Notes under the pieces: generated by a model
Seen by the model: the letters and a program-made list of their open reading frames with translations, nothing else
Database searches by the model: none
What the model was told of the DNA's origin: nothing
Translations under genes and position numbers: made by a program
Assembly: GCA_946406115.1 (NCBI GenBank)
Contig: OX291555.1
Span: 14,836,001 to 14,900,000, forward strand
Direction of reading: 5' to 3'
From: Apoda limacodes
Taxonomy: Eukaryota > Arthropoda > Insecta > Lepidoptera > Limacodidae
Length of the DNA: 64,000 nucleotides
Shown: positions 48,966-60,502 of the stretch, piece after piece
How the letters are laid out: every line of letters starts with the position of its first letter
Position numbering within the stretch: position 1 is the first letter of the stretch

Positions 48966-49579
48966 TTTTAAGCCTACCTTTTAAATCTAACAACTAAACA
49001 AAAAAACAACCGGCTTCAAAAAGATGCATTAAAAAGGTAAAAATAATTACTTATTGCCAAAAATCTGATCTGAATTACTATTAGTAGGCCGTCAAGTAAA
49101 AAAAAAACTGCAGTGTAGGTAAGTGAGTACCTACGTCTAAACTTATAATATTATGTGGTATTATATTGATGACTACTTTTTTGTGTTTTTACTAAAAGTT
49201 GATGAAGCTATAAAATTGAAGTTCCATTATTGGCTATGCTACCCGAAACCTAGTTCTATTTTATGAGTAGAAAATTGGAATCAATACCTCGACATCAACA
49301 TAAACAAGTTCGGTTCACCGCCGTCTGCCGTGTCTCTCGTTTATTTTGTTGAGTCATAGTCTCTAGTTATTCTACTTCCATCAGTTTTTAATTTTACTTC
49401 TTTAAGAAAAATTGGACTGCAGTGAGTATTATTTTTATATTGTATTCCAACTATTTTAATTTTAGTTTAGATTCAGGTGTTGCCATTCCTATGTAAGTTA
49501 TTTAAGGAGATGTTACCCTAATTTTTCAGGTATGAATATCTATACATACTTGTATAAAAATTAATCCCTGATACTTCCA

Positions 49580-50010
49580 TTTTAACCCGTCATTGGTCAC
49601 GCTATAACTTCCGAACGATAGGACCGAATTGAATAATTCTTTTTTGATGCGTTTGTTATTGTTAAAACAAGGTATTTATGAAAGAAAAAAGGGTAAGGTG
49701 CCTGTCGGACTTGCGCACTAACGGTTAACCGATTGTAATGAAATTTTGGTAGATTGATGTGCACACGCCGGGGAAGGTTCCTGAAAAAGAAAAAATATTC
49801 AACTGCGAGACAGATTCGTCTCGTCTGTTGCCTTTTCACGCTATAACCGCTGTACCGATTTAGATGAAATTTCGCATGGAGATAGTTTAAGCCCCAGGGA
49901 AGGACATAGGATACTTGAAAACGTCAAGTGACAGTCAGTTTTTTTTTTATAATTAAGGAGTTGCCGTTGAAATCCTACAGCGATAACCAAATTTAGGGAA
50001 GGTGGAACTG
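49580..50010 (+). repeat. Composite dispersed repeat
   Basis: CACGCTATAACTTCCGAACG is followed by a decayed SINE head (AAGGTGCCTGTCGGACTTGC) and by TGCACACGCCGGGGAAGGTT, partly the same order as at 13.1-13.3 kb. The end has ACGTCAAGTGACAGTCAG. Confidence 0.55.
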
Positions 50011-50343
50011 CGAGCAAAATCTAGTCTATGATAATTTAAAACGCATGGCATATATAGAAAGCTTTCTTCCTTAGTCCAGAAACAAAGTAGTGTCGCGACG
50101 ATGGGCTTTCCCTCCACCTGTCACGCTGAACTAAAGTAGGTATCTAATTAGTAAAAAAAACCTGTCTCCACATTGTTGTGGGGGTGTTATGGAGAATTAA
50201 AACCAAAAAATGAAAACTATGAAGCTATAATTAATAAGTTGACCATGAACCATAGCAGACGGAATATTGAGCTATTGAATACTGGCATTCGGATGCTAAT
50301 AAAACACATTTTTCAATTCGCGTCCGTATATATATATATATAT

Positions 50344-50625
50344 ACTAGATTTTGCTAGCAGCTCAGCCCGCCATAAATTTGGTTATCGGCGTGGAACTCC
50401 TTAATTAAATCATCAATTATTATACTAATTACATTTGCTATAGCATAAATCGTTTAAGCTCGGTTATAGTTATTCCCAAGGGAACTTTTGAATTTTTCGG
50501 GATAAAAAGTAACTAGTAAGTGTGCCAAGTTTCATCCCGATCCGTCCAGCAGCTGAAGTGTTATTGAGTATCAAACATCCATCTAGACATTTTTACAAAA
50601 TTTCACATTTATAATATTAGTAGGA
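50344..50625 (+). repeat. Dispersed repeat, full copy
   Basis: Runs from ACTAGATTTTGCTAGCAGCT to the tail ATTTATAATATTAGTAGGAT. It begins directly after a TATATATA run at 50329-50343. Confidence 0.72.
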
Positions 50626-50939
50626 TTTAAGTTTTAAGTGGATATTATTTAATTGAATCAATTGAGTATTTGGCACAAAAACTCACACTGGTATAAATCA
50701 TTACACGCTTGCTTTATTGCAAAATGAGATGCTGGCCATTGTCGAACAAGCAGTACCAAATAATATGTATAAATTACTAAAACGTTAAAACTGTCTCAAA
50801 ATGGCAATGTATTTATGTATGACATAACGTTTCTGTTTTAAAATGGTAATATACTTACGACATAACGTTTTTGGGTCAATTAAATTTACGAGATAGACGT
50901 AGAGAGTTTAGTAAGAAAAGTGGTAAACATATTTTAGAA

Positions 50940-51170
50940 TATACTTTTTCCCGCAGCTCTACCCGCGCTTAATTCGGTTATCGGACCGGAATTTCTAAGG
51001 CAACTCCTTGATTTTATCTTGCTTTAGCCGTAATTTGTCCTCGTGGAATTTGGTTATGGGTCCTGCAGGAACTTTAATACTTTCCTGGGATAAAAATCAT
51101 AGCCTATGTCCTCCTTTTCTTCAATAATCTCTGTGACAAAAATCAACTCGAATAGTTGCTCCACAGCGAC
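50940..51170 (+). repeat. Dispersed repeat, 5' part
   Basis: TTTTCCCGCAGCTCTACCCG, then GGTTATCGGACCGGAATTTC and CAACTCCTTGATTTTATCTT; the tail is missing. Confidence 0.55.
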
Positions 51171-51385
51171 GTTTAGCAATAACAAACAAACACTTGTGTA
51201 GGACAAGTATATATTAGTTCGGATCACAATTTTGAATGTGCAAGAATAATAATATATGATTGATGACGAACATCTCGCCACACCCGCAAATATTCAGACA
51301 GTATTTTCCTGACAGCAAGAAGTGATGCTAACGGTAATTATAGTGAAATTTATTACGTATACAGGGGGGCAGTAAAGTGACGTTT

Positions 51386-52290
51386 AAATGGAAAATTTAC
51401 GTTAATGATCTCCCATTGATGTTAAAAACCATAACATTGCTTACGACACCTCTTTACTTTTTAAAGTTAACAGACGACAGACATGTTATGATGAATTAAA
51501 TAATGCGCTTTCTGGGATTGTAAATTGGTTACTTTTATTACTTAATGATTAAAAACCAAATTTGTAAAATTCACATTACCAACTGTTAGTTATATCCAGA
51601 CCTGTATTATAATTTCTTGATTCAGCACTCTTTCTTGGCAGAACGCGGGAGACCAAACTTTAAAGGGGTTCTCATATTCATGACCTAGCCAAAAAAACTT
51701 AGCTTTCCTGTGCATGCGATCAAGAAAATAAGACAGCTGACAAGTTGACACTGTGAAAATAGTATATTTTATGTATTTTCATAGTTTAGAGGTAGCGCTG
51801 CTGTTTTTTAAAAAAAAAAAATGTGTTACAAAAAAAGGGCGATTCGTGCTATTTACAAATAAGGATCCAGGATATCTCTGACGGATAGAATTAAGGAAGT
51901 ATATATTTTAACTTAAGCGACGCAGTGTGTGTATGAAAATCTGTTATATGTTCATAAAATATTTTTAGTTTCAGCAAAAAAAGTGACGTTCACAATGTAA
52001 AGACTCGAAGTAAAAATAAGCTGTTTGTGCATGATACACGTCTAGACAAAATTAGTAACTGTTTTAGGGGGCAATGTATAGACTTTTACAAATAAAGTTT
52101 CAAATAATATTTAACAGCTATGAAAAAATAAATTTAAATCTATTATCAAACAAAAGCTTTATAAAAAAGGATACTACAAAATTTCAGACTATAAAAATTA
52201 TAAACATCCAAGGGACTGAAGATGCCCAATTACAGGCTGCATAGGTAATCCAAACAAAAATAAAAAAAAAAACTTGTATGGCCTACGTAA
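51386..52290 (+). pseudogene. Decayed jockey-group LINE reverse transcriptase end
   Basis: Broken plus-strand frames still spell RT C-terminal pieces in order: VNDLPLML (51403), a damaged SLLFK region, HAIKKIRQLT near 51720, QKRAIRAIYK near 51830, RISLTDRIKEVYIL near 51875, and KINLNLLSNKSFIKK near 52130. They match the order seen in the LINE at 26966-28893. Many frameshifts and a small A-rich insertion show it is old. Confidence 0.65.
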
Positions 52291-52746
52291 TTTATAATCT
52301 GTTATTATTATCATTTTTTCTTTTTTTGAAACATTGATGAATTTATTTGTTTTTTTTTTATTATCTAAACTAGTTATGTTAACGAAATGATCATTTTAAA
52401 ATAAGTAACCGAATTTTCATAAAATAAAGATAATATTTAATAACTTCAAAAGTGTTTGTAAAACCTAATTTGAATAAATATATTGACTTTGACTTAGACA
52501 ATAAAACAGAAATGGATTTCGAGCACCTTAATCTACAAAATTAGATATAACAGATAGAACTCACCTGGGTTCGTTATTTTTCTATACTATCGTGTGACCA
52601 GCAGTGTAAGCGCTAATAATTATAGTTATTGACATTGATAGCCATTGCCTTCAGTGTTCAGATTATAGGTTTTTGACATTTCCTCTAACGAGGAAATAAG
52701 TCGGTGCGATTGCAACTAACAATTATTTTTATTATTTACAGTTAAG

Positions 52747-53781
52747 ATGAAGACAATATTAAGGATTCTTCAAGGTTTTCTAATTATTGGATTATCTACA
52801 TCTCACACTGTAAAAGACACAGTTGCTGTAACAGAAGATTTTTTTCCTGAAGCTTTAACAGTATATAGTGGAGAACACGACATAGTAAAATTACTTGTAC
52901 CACTAAAATATGATCGTAAGGAAAGAAATGATGGAGGAAATGGTACAAATTTACTGACTGTATTCTTTGTTGAGGCTGATGTAGATGTAAATGAAAATAG
53001 AAAGGACAAAGGGCTTTATGTACTAAAACACGGTAAAGCAACTAAATTACTAGATCACGGGACAGATATCGCCTCCAGTAATGACAAATCAAAACAAGTC
53101 TTCTTTGGAGCCAGAGACGGTCTTTATATATACAATGAAAATAAAAATAAAGCAGAAAAATATGGTTTAATAAACGATAGTATAATTGAAGTGACAAGAG
53201 AGTATGGTAATGATGTAATTTACATTATAACAGAAGATCGTGATGTATATAAAGTCACTGACCAAGGCAGAGTTAAAACTAAAGTTGATGCAATTGTAAA
53301 AGCCGATCAAATCATCGTCGATTTCTCTAACAATCTATATTTTTATAATGTACATAAAGAACCTTATGTGTATGATGGAATGATCGTCAGAAAAATAGAA
53401 GGGCTTCCTGAAAACCCCTCTTATGTTAACCTGATTAAACCCTCTTATGCTATAGATGATGGAGTTCCTTTCATAGTTAATAATGAAACTTATATAATTT
53501 ATGCGAATGGTACAAGTGAAAATGTTAACTTTGAATTTAAAGTTATGCCAACTGCTTACGCTATGGAAGCAACGTTAATTCAATACTATGCTTATAATAA
53601 GAAAATCTATGAATACAATTTAATAGATGTGTATGTAACTAACATTATAAATGACTTTAGAACGTCATTGGAAGATAATCATGACATGCTTTCTTTTATT
53701 AAAAAAGTTGCTAAGTCTTTTCCTAATCATTCAAGAAAAACTAGATCTGTAGAATTGTTTTTTAATGATCAACAGAAATAA
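52747..53781 (+). CDS. Secreted ommochrome-binding-protein-like propeller (paralogue 1)
   Basis: The 344-aa protein has a hydrophobic signal peptide (MKTILRILQGFLIIGLSTS) and no cysteine or membrane segment afterwards. Repeated GLYVL / YIYNEN / VYKVT / NLYFYN / YVYDG strands with FF-x-A or FFGA turns suggest a beta-propeller. The order resembles the lepidopteran ommochrome-binding-protein-like family, secreted proteins that can carry pigment in haemolymph; ligand binding here is inference. It contains N-glycosylation sequons (GNGT, NETY, NGTS). The ATG follows an acceptor-like ATTATTTACAG by five bases, so an upstream 5' UTR exon is likely. It is a clear paralogue of the gene at 60503-61447, but with a longer, basic C-terminus after YNLIDVYV (ends FNDQQK). 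The coding part is a single exon. The family name is a judgement from pattern, not from a search. Confidence 0.85.
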   Translation: MKTILRILQGFLIIGLSTSHTVKDTVAVTEDFFPEALTVYSGEHDIVKLLVPLKYDRKERNDGGNGTNLLTVFFVEADVDVNENRKDKGLYVLKHGKATKLLDHGTDIASSNDKSKQVFFGARDGLYIYNENKNKAEKYGLINDSIIEVTREYGNDVIYIITEDRDVYKVTDQGRVKTKVDAIVKADQIIVDFSNNLYFYNVHKEPYVYDGMIVRKIEGLPENPSYVNLIKPSYAIDDGVPFIVNNETYIIYANGTSENVNFEFKVMPTAYAMEATLIQYYAYNKKIYEYNLIDVYVTNIINDFRTSLEDNHDMLSFIKKVAKSFPNHSRKTRSVELFFNDQQK

Positions 53782-54625
53782 GGTTCAAGTCAAGTACAAA
53801 GTTGAGACTTTAGTTTTGTTCTGAATGAAACTTTGAAATTTATTTGTTGTGATAAGTATGAGTTAAGTTGTTGATTATTTTAAGAAATATCTTTCTAAGA
53901 AATATCTATTTGCAGTTTTTATATTCTTTTTGTCTTAAGACCTGTATGATTTAATTGAATCTCTAGATCTCAGTGCACAAGCATGCCATGAATTTTACCA
54001 TTTACACCATCACCTAAAACTTAATACTTCAATATTGAAAGGCTTAATGTTTTTTATATGTATATTTTTTGAATGTTTTTAAAAATAATTGATACGCAAC
54101 AACAATATTTCAGTTGTTACATAACTATTGTTATTTTCACATAAGGCAACAATTATATAGCAACATCTCTTTGCTTAAGTCATTGTCATGGTGGCCTGTT
54201 AAACACTTTTCCATAGTTTTACTGACAACCGGAAGAAATTGGAATTGGTAAATTGGTAAACGTGTTTCCATGCCTGATTGAGTCAAAATTATTTAGTTAC
54301 TTTTTGGTTAGTATAAATTAATCTGTAAATAACAACATTGTATTGATTTTTGTGACGTTTTTAAATCTATGTTAGTTATACAATTTACAACTTATAAGCA
54401 AATAGAAAACTTTTACCAAAATGATACATTTCCTAATTTGATAAAAATATCGCTTTACTATACCTTAAATTTGTCACCTTACTGTAGTAACAATGATTTG
54501 TTCTCAAAAAGTAATATAGATCATTTCACTTACTATTCTGGACCTTCAACCAACAAAATGTTGCTTCACTCAACTATGCTTGGTACTTTTTTGCGCGATA
54601 AAATCAGAACCGAAGGGAAGTAAGG
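53782..54625. other. 3' flank of paralogue 1, non-coding
   Basis: AT-rich sequence. An 84-aa frame at 54369-54623 (+) has no recognisable motif and is not called. No canonical AATAAA is seen in the first 200 bases after the stop. Confidence 0.4.
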
Positions 54626-54629
54626 TTCT

Positions 54630-54800
54630 CTAGTGGCGAGACGACCTTGTTAGAGCCGCAGAAAGCAGATGGCCGCGGGTGGCTTAGGACTGGCTGATGT
54701 GGAGACATATAGAGGAGGCCTACATTTAGCAGTTGACGTCCTCCAGTCGTTTTAGACCAACAAAAAATGTCACTAGCTAATGCAGCTAGCTTTTATGAAT
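54630..54800 (+). pseudogene. RTE-like LINE 3'-terminal relic
   Basis: The frame RDDLVRAAESRWPRVA, then a stop, then DWLMWRHIEEAYI and another stop, matches the C-terminal signature of RTE-type ORF2 (R-x-D-D-L…AEDR..W…EEAYVQQ). It is followed by a TTTGATGATTCGATG stretch like RTE 3' tails. Confidence 0.72.
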
Positions 54801-55199
54801 TTGATGATTCGATGCGCGATGTCGCTATATGTATGTATAGACACAGATCTCTCTCCTTATTTAAGCAGGCTACTATTCCATTAAGCCGTTCTAATTGACT
54901 TGATTTATAGCACATATATAGATGTAAGTATACTTTTATTCCGCTAAAAAGTTTCCATTTCTTCGAGATACTGTTCCTTTACACCGTTATGGAGCATAAA
55001 TTGACTTTGTTTTAGCCGCTTTGGTTTTTGGCTCAGACGTAGAAGAAAGGTCTGTAAAATAATGAATAAGATTAAGAGTATATACAAAATTGTACAAAAT
55101 GCTCACTGGGGCAGTGACGCAGTTTCTTTTAGCCAACCTTTTGATGATAAGGACATTGTAAAGTGGGTACATTATAATAAATGATAAGTGAAAAAAAAC

Positions 55200-55500
55200 A
55201 TCTACTGACTAAAATGATACAACTTTAAAACAGTAATGCACAAATAACATTTTATTCAAGACTATGAAATTACCATTGCTCAATGTCAATTTATCTGTAA
55301 TACGTTTTGTTAAAACAATATTGATATAGCTGCTTTTTAAACATGAAAAGGCTTGAAAGGCGTCAGGAAGGTTATTCCAGATAAGTGTAGCCCGAATCAG
55401 GAAAAACTTAGAAAGAAAATACGATTTGCAAATGAAACCTCTGGGCACTATTCCTTTACGTAGTAATGATACAATAAGGTGATTTTATAAATCACCTCGT
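55200..55500 (-). pseudogene. LINE C-terminal relic
   Basis: Minus-strand frame 55209-55448 contains PRGFICKSYFLSKFFLIRAT, then LIWNNLPDAFQAF. This is the pattern of the region just before the end of non-LTR ORF2 proteins (…R…LWN-x-LP). No RT motif remains. Confidence 0.55.
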
Positions 55501-55824
55501 GGTGATATTACATAGGTAGATGTAACTTATTAAATGTGTTCTAATAAAGTTAAAAATAATTCTTTGAAGTAACAAGGAGCAATAAAGCAATTGTTATATG
55601 CTCAAAAATGTGAATTTCACAATTAAAAAGTAAATTTTTTTTTCAAAATCAGCAATTAGTATCTCAAAATCTTTAAAATAAAATACGCCTATTTCTGCAG
55701 CAGAACTATTTGGTTACGACCAAAATACCATTTTCACCTCGCATTCTCTAAGAGTATGTGATTATAGCAGCGTTGGCGGACTCATAGACCTAGAGAACTG
55801 AACAGCCAGCTGTGAAAAAAAAAA

Positions 55825-55900
55825 ATTGTCAAGTGCGAGTCGGACTCGGCAACCGCGGTTTCGATAAAATATAAACTGTATAACGTGTTTATTGGTCACT
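55825..55900 (+). repeat. SINE head fragment
   Basis: GTCAAGTGCGAGTCGGACTC after a poly(A)-like run. The body is replaced by unrelated sequence. Confidence 0.6.
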
Positions 55901-56107
55901 TACACAGAGGGGCGAAGGGGAAGAGCCAGGTACGGCAAAATCGCATGCGCCGTAGTTGCCTCACCTTAATAAACGTATAACTATCTATGTGAGTGACTGT
56001 ACAACTGCGCAAACACCCCACTTTAACCGCTCACCAAGTCTTATCTTACGTGGCGCATAGTACCTTGAAAAGCTCTAATAAATGACCTATGAAAATATAA
56101 TATATAT

Positions 56108-56440
56108 TTCAATATGAACTGTGGAAAGTTAAAGGTAAAAATAGAACGAGAGGTGCAGCAAAATTTTTAAAAGCAATGGCTTTAAATCCAACGCAATTCA
56201 AGAGGTATCTGATGCAGGAAAAATCATCACAATCAGACTATGACAACACTGGTAATCGGGTTCAAATTGCCTACCGGGTTTCATGCTACGCTAACCGCTA
56301 CAGTTTCATGCTACGCTAACCGCTACAAAGATTTAGTTGAGTTTTATAAGAAGGGAGAGATTAACGATAAAAACTACACAGAAACTAGTAATGGGAGTAT
56401 ATTATTCCGTACCTGGTCTTGTAGAATACATAGTTTGTAT
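56108..56440 (+). pseudogene. Coding relic of unknown family, broken by a 25-bp duplication
   Basis: One frame from about 56108 reads FQYELWKVKGKNRTRGAAKF, then LKAMALNPTQFKRYLMQEKS, and on to QIAYRVSCYANRY. There a perfect 25-bp tandem duplication (GTTTCATGCTACGCTAACCGC…, 56278-56327) shifts the frame. The sequence after the second copy continues sensibly as KDLVEFYKKGEIND. Composition is protein-like (Lys/Arg-rich, amphipathic). I do not recognise the family. It could be an exon of a host gene, a transposon protein or chance. Confidence 0.4.
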
Positions 56441-56489
56441 CATATCTCATCATATAAAAATCATAGTCTTAGTATCTTCTACAATAGTT

Positions 56490-56703
56490 TGTAGGATCAG
56501 CAAGCTGAAGTGGCAGGGGCTATCGTAGGACCTTCAGCCGTTGTAGAAGACGAGTACAGAGTGTCGACCGCGTATGGGAAAGCTAAGGGTCGATTCAGAT
56601 CGATGGACCTTAAGAGAGTAGTCGGTAGAAGCTGGATGCTGGAGGCAGAAGACCGCGAGAAGAGGCGCGCCAAGGAGGAGACGTATGTCCAGCAGTAGAC
56701 CAA
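56490..56703 (+). pseudogene. RTE-like LINE 3'-terminal relic
   Basis: Begins ISKLKWQ in one frame and continues RPRMGK…DRWT. It shifts to another frame for LKRVVGRSWMLEAEDREK, ends in ETYVQQ and a stop, and runs into an ATA microsatellite (56705-56725). The 3' end is kept and the 5' part is frameshifted. Confidence 0.72.
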
Positions 56704-56725
56704 AATAATAATAATAATAATAATT

Positions 56726-57012
56726 TCGTTTATTTAGTCTCAAAAAGTTTTAAATAATAAATACAATATAGCATGTACACTGAATTAAAATTTTTCTTTG
56801 TGAGACTCTGGAGTCCGAACTAGGTTTGCACCTGTAATTTCAGATCACCAGGCCTCTACCACCAATAGTACACAAAGTTAACAAAACTCAAATAACATAT
56901 TTACAATAATAATAATACACCGATGTAGCTTAATATAACGTAAATATTTAGTTTAATTTTTGAAAAGTAGGTATGAGTTGAGAATATGTTGGAGCAAATA
57001 GACGTATATGAC

Positions 57013-57047
<35 letters not shown>

Positions 57048-60004
57048 GTGTGTGGGTATGTGGGTGTGTATGATGGTGTGAGGGTGTATAATTAAGATGA
57101 GGTACAGGTTATTGTAAGGTAATTGGGTTCTTAAAATCATTTATTTCACTATTATATCATTAGTAATAGCTTTTCAGTTTCATCATAGTTTAGGTTTTGC
57201 AACCATTTAGAAACAGCTTTCTTGCATTCATATTTTGTTAATGAGTAGATATTTAGGTTATAATTTAGTTTATTATAAAGAAATGGACCAAGAAAACAGA
57301 AGAATTTGTGTGAAAATTTTGTGCGGAAATTTCTAGAAGTGCATATTTTGAGTTTACGTCGCCGTAAATTTATAAGTAGCTCAGGGTTGAATGTTAAATT
57401 AGAGTGTTGTTTGAGTATGGTGTAAAGTATAAATAACTGGCGTACTGTTAATAAGTTGTAAGACTTATAAAGGTCGTGGGTAGGATAATAAAATGGTAGG
57501 AAGGCGCTTACTTTCAGTATAGCTCTTTGAGCACGCTCCAACCTTATCATAGCAGTTTTGGATGCACCGCCCCAGGATGTAATACAATAGATAAGTATAG
57601 ATTGACATAGCGCAAAATAGACAGATCTAACAATTTTGGGTTGAGCCACACGACGAAGAGTGCTAAATATGTATATAAGTTTACGAACTCTAGCCGAAAG
57701 TAAATCTACGTGTGGCTGAAAGCTTAGTCTATGGTCTAGGGTAACTCCCAAGTATTTTATGTTATTTACATTTTCTAGGATAGGGCAAGCACATTTGCTG
57801 GTATTTAAGAGAGTACAAGAGTGAGCGATAAGTGAATTGATTGACGTATGTGGCTGAGTATTATATACTAATGAAAAGGCTAAGGTTTTGGATTTTTCAG
57901 CGTTCAATGTGAGACAGTTATCATATAACCATTTAGTAACTTTGTTAAATTCATTTTGAGCCAATTTGAAACTATCTTGCCAGGATTGGGTACTAATTAG
58001 TAGGACGGTATCATCGGCAAAAGAGATTAACTTTCCATTTTTCACCTTGCAGTTGAACAGGTCGTTAATGTAAATAAGAAACAGGCTTGGGCCTAGTATT
58101 GAGCCCTGAGGGACACCGTAGAGAACAGGAAGCTCATCACTAGTCCAGTTACTGATCTTGACGCACTGGAATCGATTTGATAGGTAATCAGTAAAAAGTT
58201 TCAGTTGTAATCCTCTGATTCCAAGATTTTCAAGTTTTTTAATTAATAATGGGATCGAGACCGTGTCAAATGCCTTAGCAAGGTCTAAGAAAATAGCAAG
58301 GGGTTTAAGGTTTTTATCCAAACTATCTACTACAAAATCAGTTAGTTCATGTACAGCGTCATTTGTTGACTTACCTTGTCGAAACCCAAATTGAGATGGT
58401 GATAACAAGTTGTTAACTTCGAGGTATTTGGTAAGTCTTGAGTTAAGTAGCTTTTCTATTATTTTTGATAGGGTCGGGAGGATAGATATGGGCCTATAGT
58501 TGTTGACACAGTCTCGATCTCCACTTTTGTGAATAGGGTGAATTAAGGAAAATTTAAAATTCTGAGGAAAGACTCCTGTTGAGAATGCCAAATTAATGAT
58601 ATGCGTTAGGGGGCTAACTATTTTATTTTTATATCGTTTAAGAAAAGATGAAGATATATTATCCCGTCCAACAGAGCAATCATTTTTTAAGTTAAGTATG
58701 GTAGCTTTAATTTCGGCCTCATCCGTCGGAAGAAGAACAAACGAATGAATTGGGTAGTCATTAGCAGAAGGTATGTTAGTATCAAATGTAGGTTGCGGAA
58801 ACTTTTCAGCCAAATTTTTACCCGCATTAGCAAAGAAACTATTTATGAGATTGACAGATTGGGAAGGGTCAGTTAAAGAAATAAGATCCGTGGCACTACT
58901 ATGGGATTTGTTGGGGTATGAAATGGATTTTATAGCATCCCATAGCTTTTTGTTATTTGAACCAGCTTTTTTAATTTCATTTGACTCATATCGTCTTTTA
59001 ACTTTTTTTAAGAGGGCGTTGCAGAAATTCCTATATCTTTTGTAAGTTGTTTTGAGGGACTCACTATCGGGATTATTTTTGCATTTAAGGTGTAGCTTAT
59101 CTCTATTGATCATGCATTTGAGAAGGCCAGGTGTAACCCAAGGTTTTTTAATTGTTTTGCGTCTCGATAGGGTAATTATTTTCGTGCTTTTTTCAATAGC
59201 TTGTGCAAGAGAATTGGTGAGAAAATCTGCTGCAGGATTAACATCAGACATTGAGAAAATATGATTAAAGTTTATGCTGTCAACAGCCAAGTCCAGAGCG
59301 TCATAATCGATGCGCTTAATGATTTTAGGGTTATGATAACTGTTAACATGACGCTCTATTGACAAAATTACAGTATCGTGGTCAGTAATTGAAGTATGTG
59401 CTACAAAACACTGTGCAGGTAATTTAGTCTTAAGAAAACCATGACCCAGACAAGTTTTCGAGTGAGTGGGAATATGATGGGCTGAGAGTAGGCCATGCGA
59501 GGCTAACAAGTTTAGGTACCCATGGGCACGTTGGTCTGAAGTGCTTACAGTGATGTCAATATTGATGTCACCGACGAGAACTATATTTTTATAAGAGAAT
59601 ATATTGCATAAAAATTTATCGAGACTGTCCATAAATTTGGTGACATCACGTTCACTAGGCGAACGATATATTGCAGCAACTACGATTTCGTTGTTAAATT
59701 TTAGACTTAGGCAATTTGCATTAATAATTACAGGTTCTTCAACAATTGGTGTTAGGCCCTCCTTAACAAATACCACTACTCCTTCGTTTTGTGTTAAGTT
59801 ATTTGAAGTCGAGTAGCAAGTGTAACCATCAATCTTTGGGATGCCTCGCGAGTTTAGTAGCCAGCATTCAGTAAGGACAATAAGGTCCCAATCAATATTT
59901 GATCTAGAAAGAAGGGTGTTAAAGCTAGACATGTTACAATTTATGCTTCTAATATTTTGGGTAATAATTTTAAAGGACTGTTTGGCTACTAAACTAAACT
60001 GATG
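56726..60004 (-). mobile_element. CR1/jockey-group LINE, nearly intact ORF2
   Basis: The element lies on the minus strand. The 3' end is at the (ATT)n run (56705-56725 as plus-strand ATA). It contains a 3' UTR with a (TG)15 microsatellite (57015-57044) and one long ORF. The 5' boundary is not defined: the frame is open to the stop at 60005-60007. No ORF1 was found, so the copy is probably 5'-truncated or its ORF1 is lost. Confidence 0.8.
57152..59932 (-). CDS. LINE ORF2: apurinic-like endonuclease and reverse transcriptase
   Basis: 926 aa from the first ATG. The frame is open for 24 more codons upstream, and these encode KIITQNIRSIN, the conserved start of the endonuclease domain, so the ATG is not the natural start. 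Endonuclease motifs are TECWL, VVAAIYRSPS, GDINIDI and SITDHDTV (catalytic D-H pair). RT motifs are YRPISILPTLSKIIEKLL, FGFRQGKSTND, LDLAKAFDTV, GVPQGSILGPSLFLIYINDL, the catalytic FADDT, and YLGVTLDHRLSF. There is no RNase H. No internal stop is seen over the whole length, which is unusual among the decayed LINEs here and suggests recent insertion. It copies its own RNA into chromosomal DNA at an endonuclease nick. The clade within CR1/jockey is not certain. Confidence 0.92.
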   Translation of the reverse strand: MSSFNTLLSRSNIDWDLIVLTECWLLNSRGIPKIDGYTCYSTSNNLTQNEGVVVFVKEGLTPIVEEPVIINANCLSLKFNNEIVVAAIYRSPSERDVTKFMDSLDKFLCNIFSYKNIVLVGDINIDITVSTSDQRAHGYLNLLASHGLLSAHHIPTHSKTCLGHGFLKTKLPAQCFVAHTSITDHDTVILSIERHVNSYHNPKIIKRIDYDALDLAVDSINFNHIFSMSDVNPAADFLTNSLAQAIEKSTKIITLSRRKTIKKPWVTPGLLKCMINRDKLHLKCKNNPDSESLKTTYKRYRNFCNALLKKVKRRYESNEIKKAGSNNKKLWDAIKSISYPNKSHSSATDLISLTDPSQSVNLINSFFANAGKNLAEKFPQPTFDTNIPSANDYPIHSFVLLPTDEAEIKATILNLKNDCSVGRDNISSSFLKRYKNKIVSPLTHIINLAFSTGVFPQNFKFSLIHPIHKSGDRDCVNNYRPISILPTLSKIIEKLLNSRLTKYLEVNNLLSPSQFGFRQGKSTNDAVHELTDFVVDSLDKNLKPLAIFLDLAKAFDTVSIPLLIKKLENLGIRGLQLKLFTDYLSNRFQCVKISNWTSDELPVLYGVPQGSILGPSLFLIYINDLFNCKVKNGKLISFADDTVLLISTQSWQDSFKLAQNEFNKVTKWLYDNCLTLNAEKSKTLAFSLVYNTQPHTSINSLIAHSCTLLNTSKCACPILENVNNIKYLGVTLDHRLSFQPHVDLLSARVRKLIYIFSTLRRVAQPKIVRSVYFALCQSILIYCITSWGGASKTAMIRLERAQRAILKVSAFLPFYYPTHDLYKSYNLLTVRQLFILYTILKQHSNLTFNPELLINLRRRKLKICTSRNFRTKFSHKFFCFLGPFLYNKLNYNLNIYSLTKYECKKAVSKWLQNLNYDETEKLLLMI

Positions 60005-60007
60005 TTA

Positions 60008-60500
60008 TGATGACAGATTCATTACTATTACCGTTCAATATAATTACCAGAGTAAATCATAACATAACGTGCCGTGTATTATGTTACCTCCTCCGAATGA
60101 CAAAAATACGTAAAAAGGATTAGACAGGATAAATTATTGACCCAGCAAACTTCGTTTCTTGTTCGCCTCCTATTGTCAAAATTTTGTACTAATTCAGGAA
60201 CCTTGCCCAGCGTGTACTTAACAACTTACCACAAATTCATTGCACTTAGATTAATGGTTAACTCTTAGTGCGTGAGTCCGAACCACATTTGATTGGGTTT
60301 TTTCTTTCATACTAATCTTGTCCTGACAATTACCAACACATCAATCAGCAACAAATTGTGTTTATATAATATCACAGGGATGAAATAATAGAAAAAATAA
60401 CACTATATTTGAAAAGCAATTTTTATGTTTTAACGGAATAACACACTTTAGGGCCTAAAAATCCTTGTTAGGTCTGACGGCGATGGACCGAATTTCACGT
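60008..60500. other. Non-coding, 3' flank of paralogue 2
   Basis: No exon seen. Likely 3' UTR and flank of the minus-strand gene that ends at 60503; ATTTATA and AATAAC motifs near 60360-60440 are possible but weak poly(A) contexts. Confidence 0.4.
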
Positions 60501-60502
60501 TC

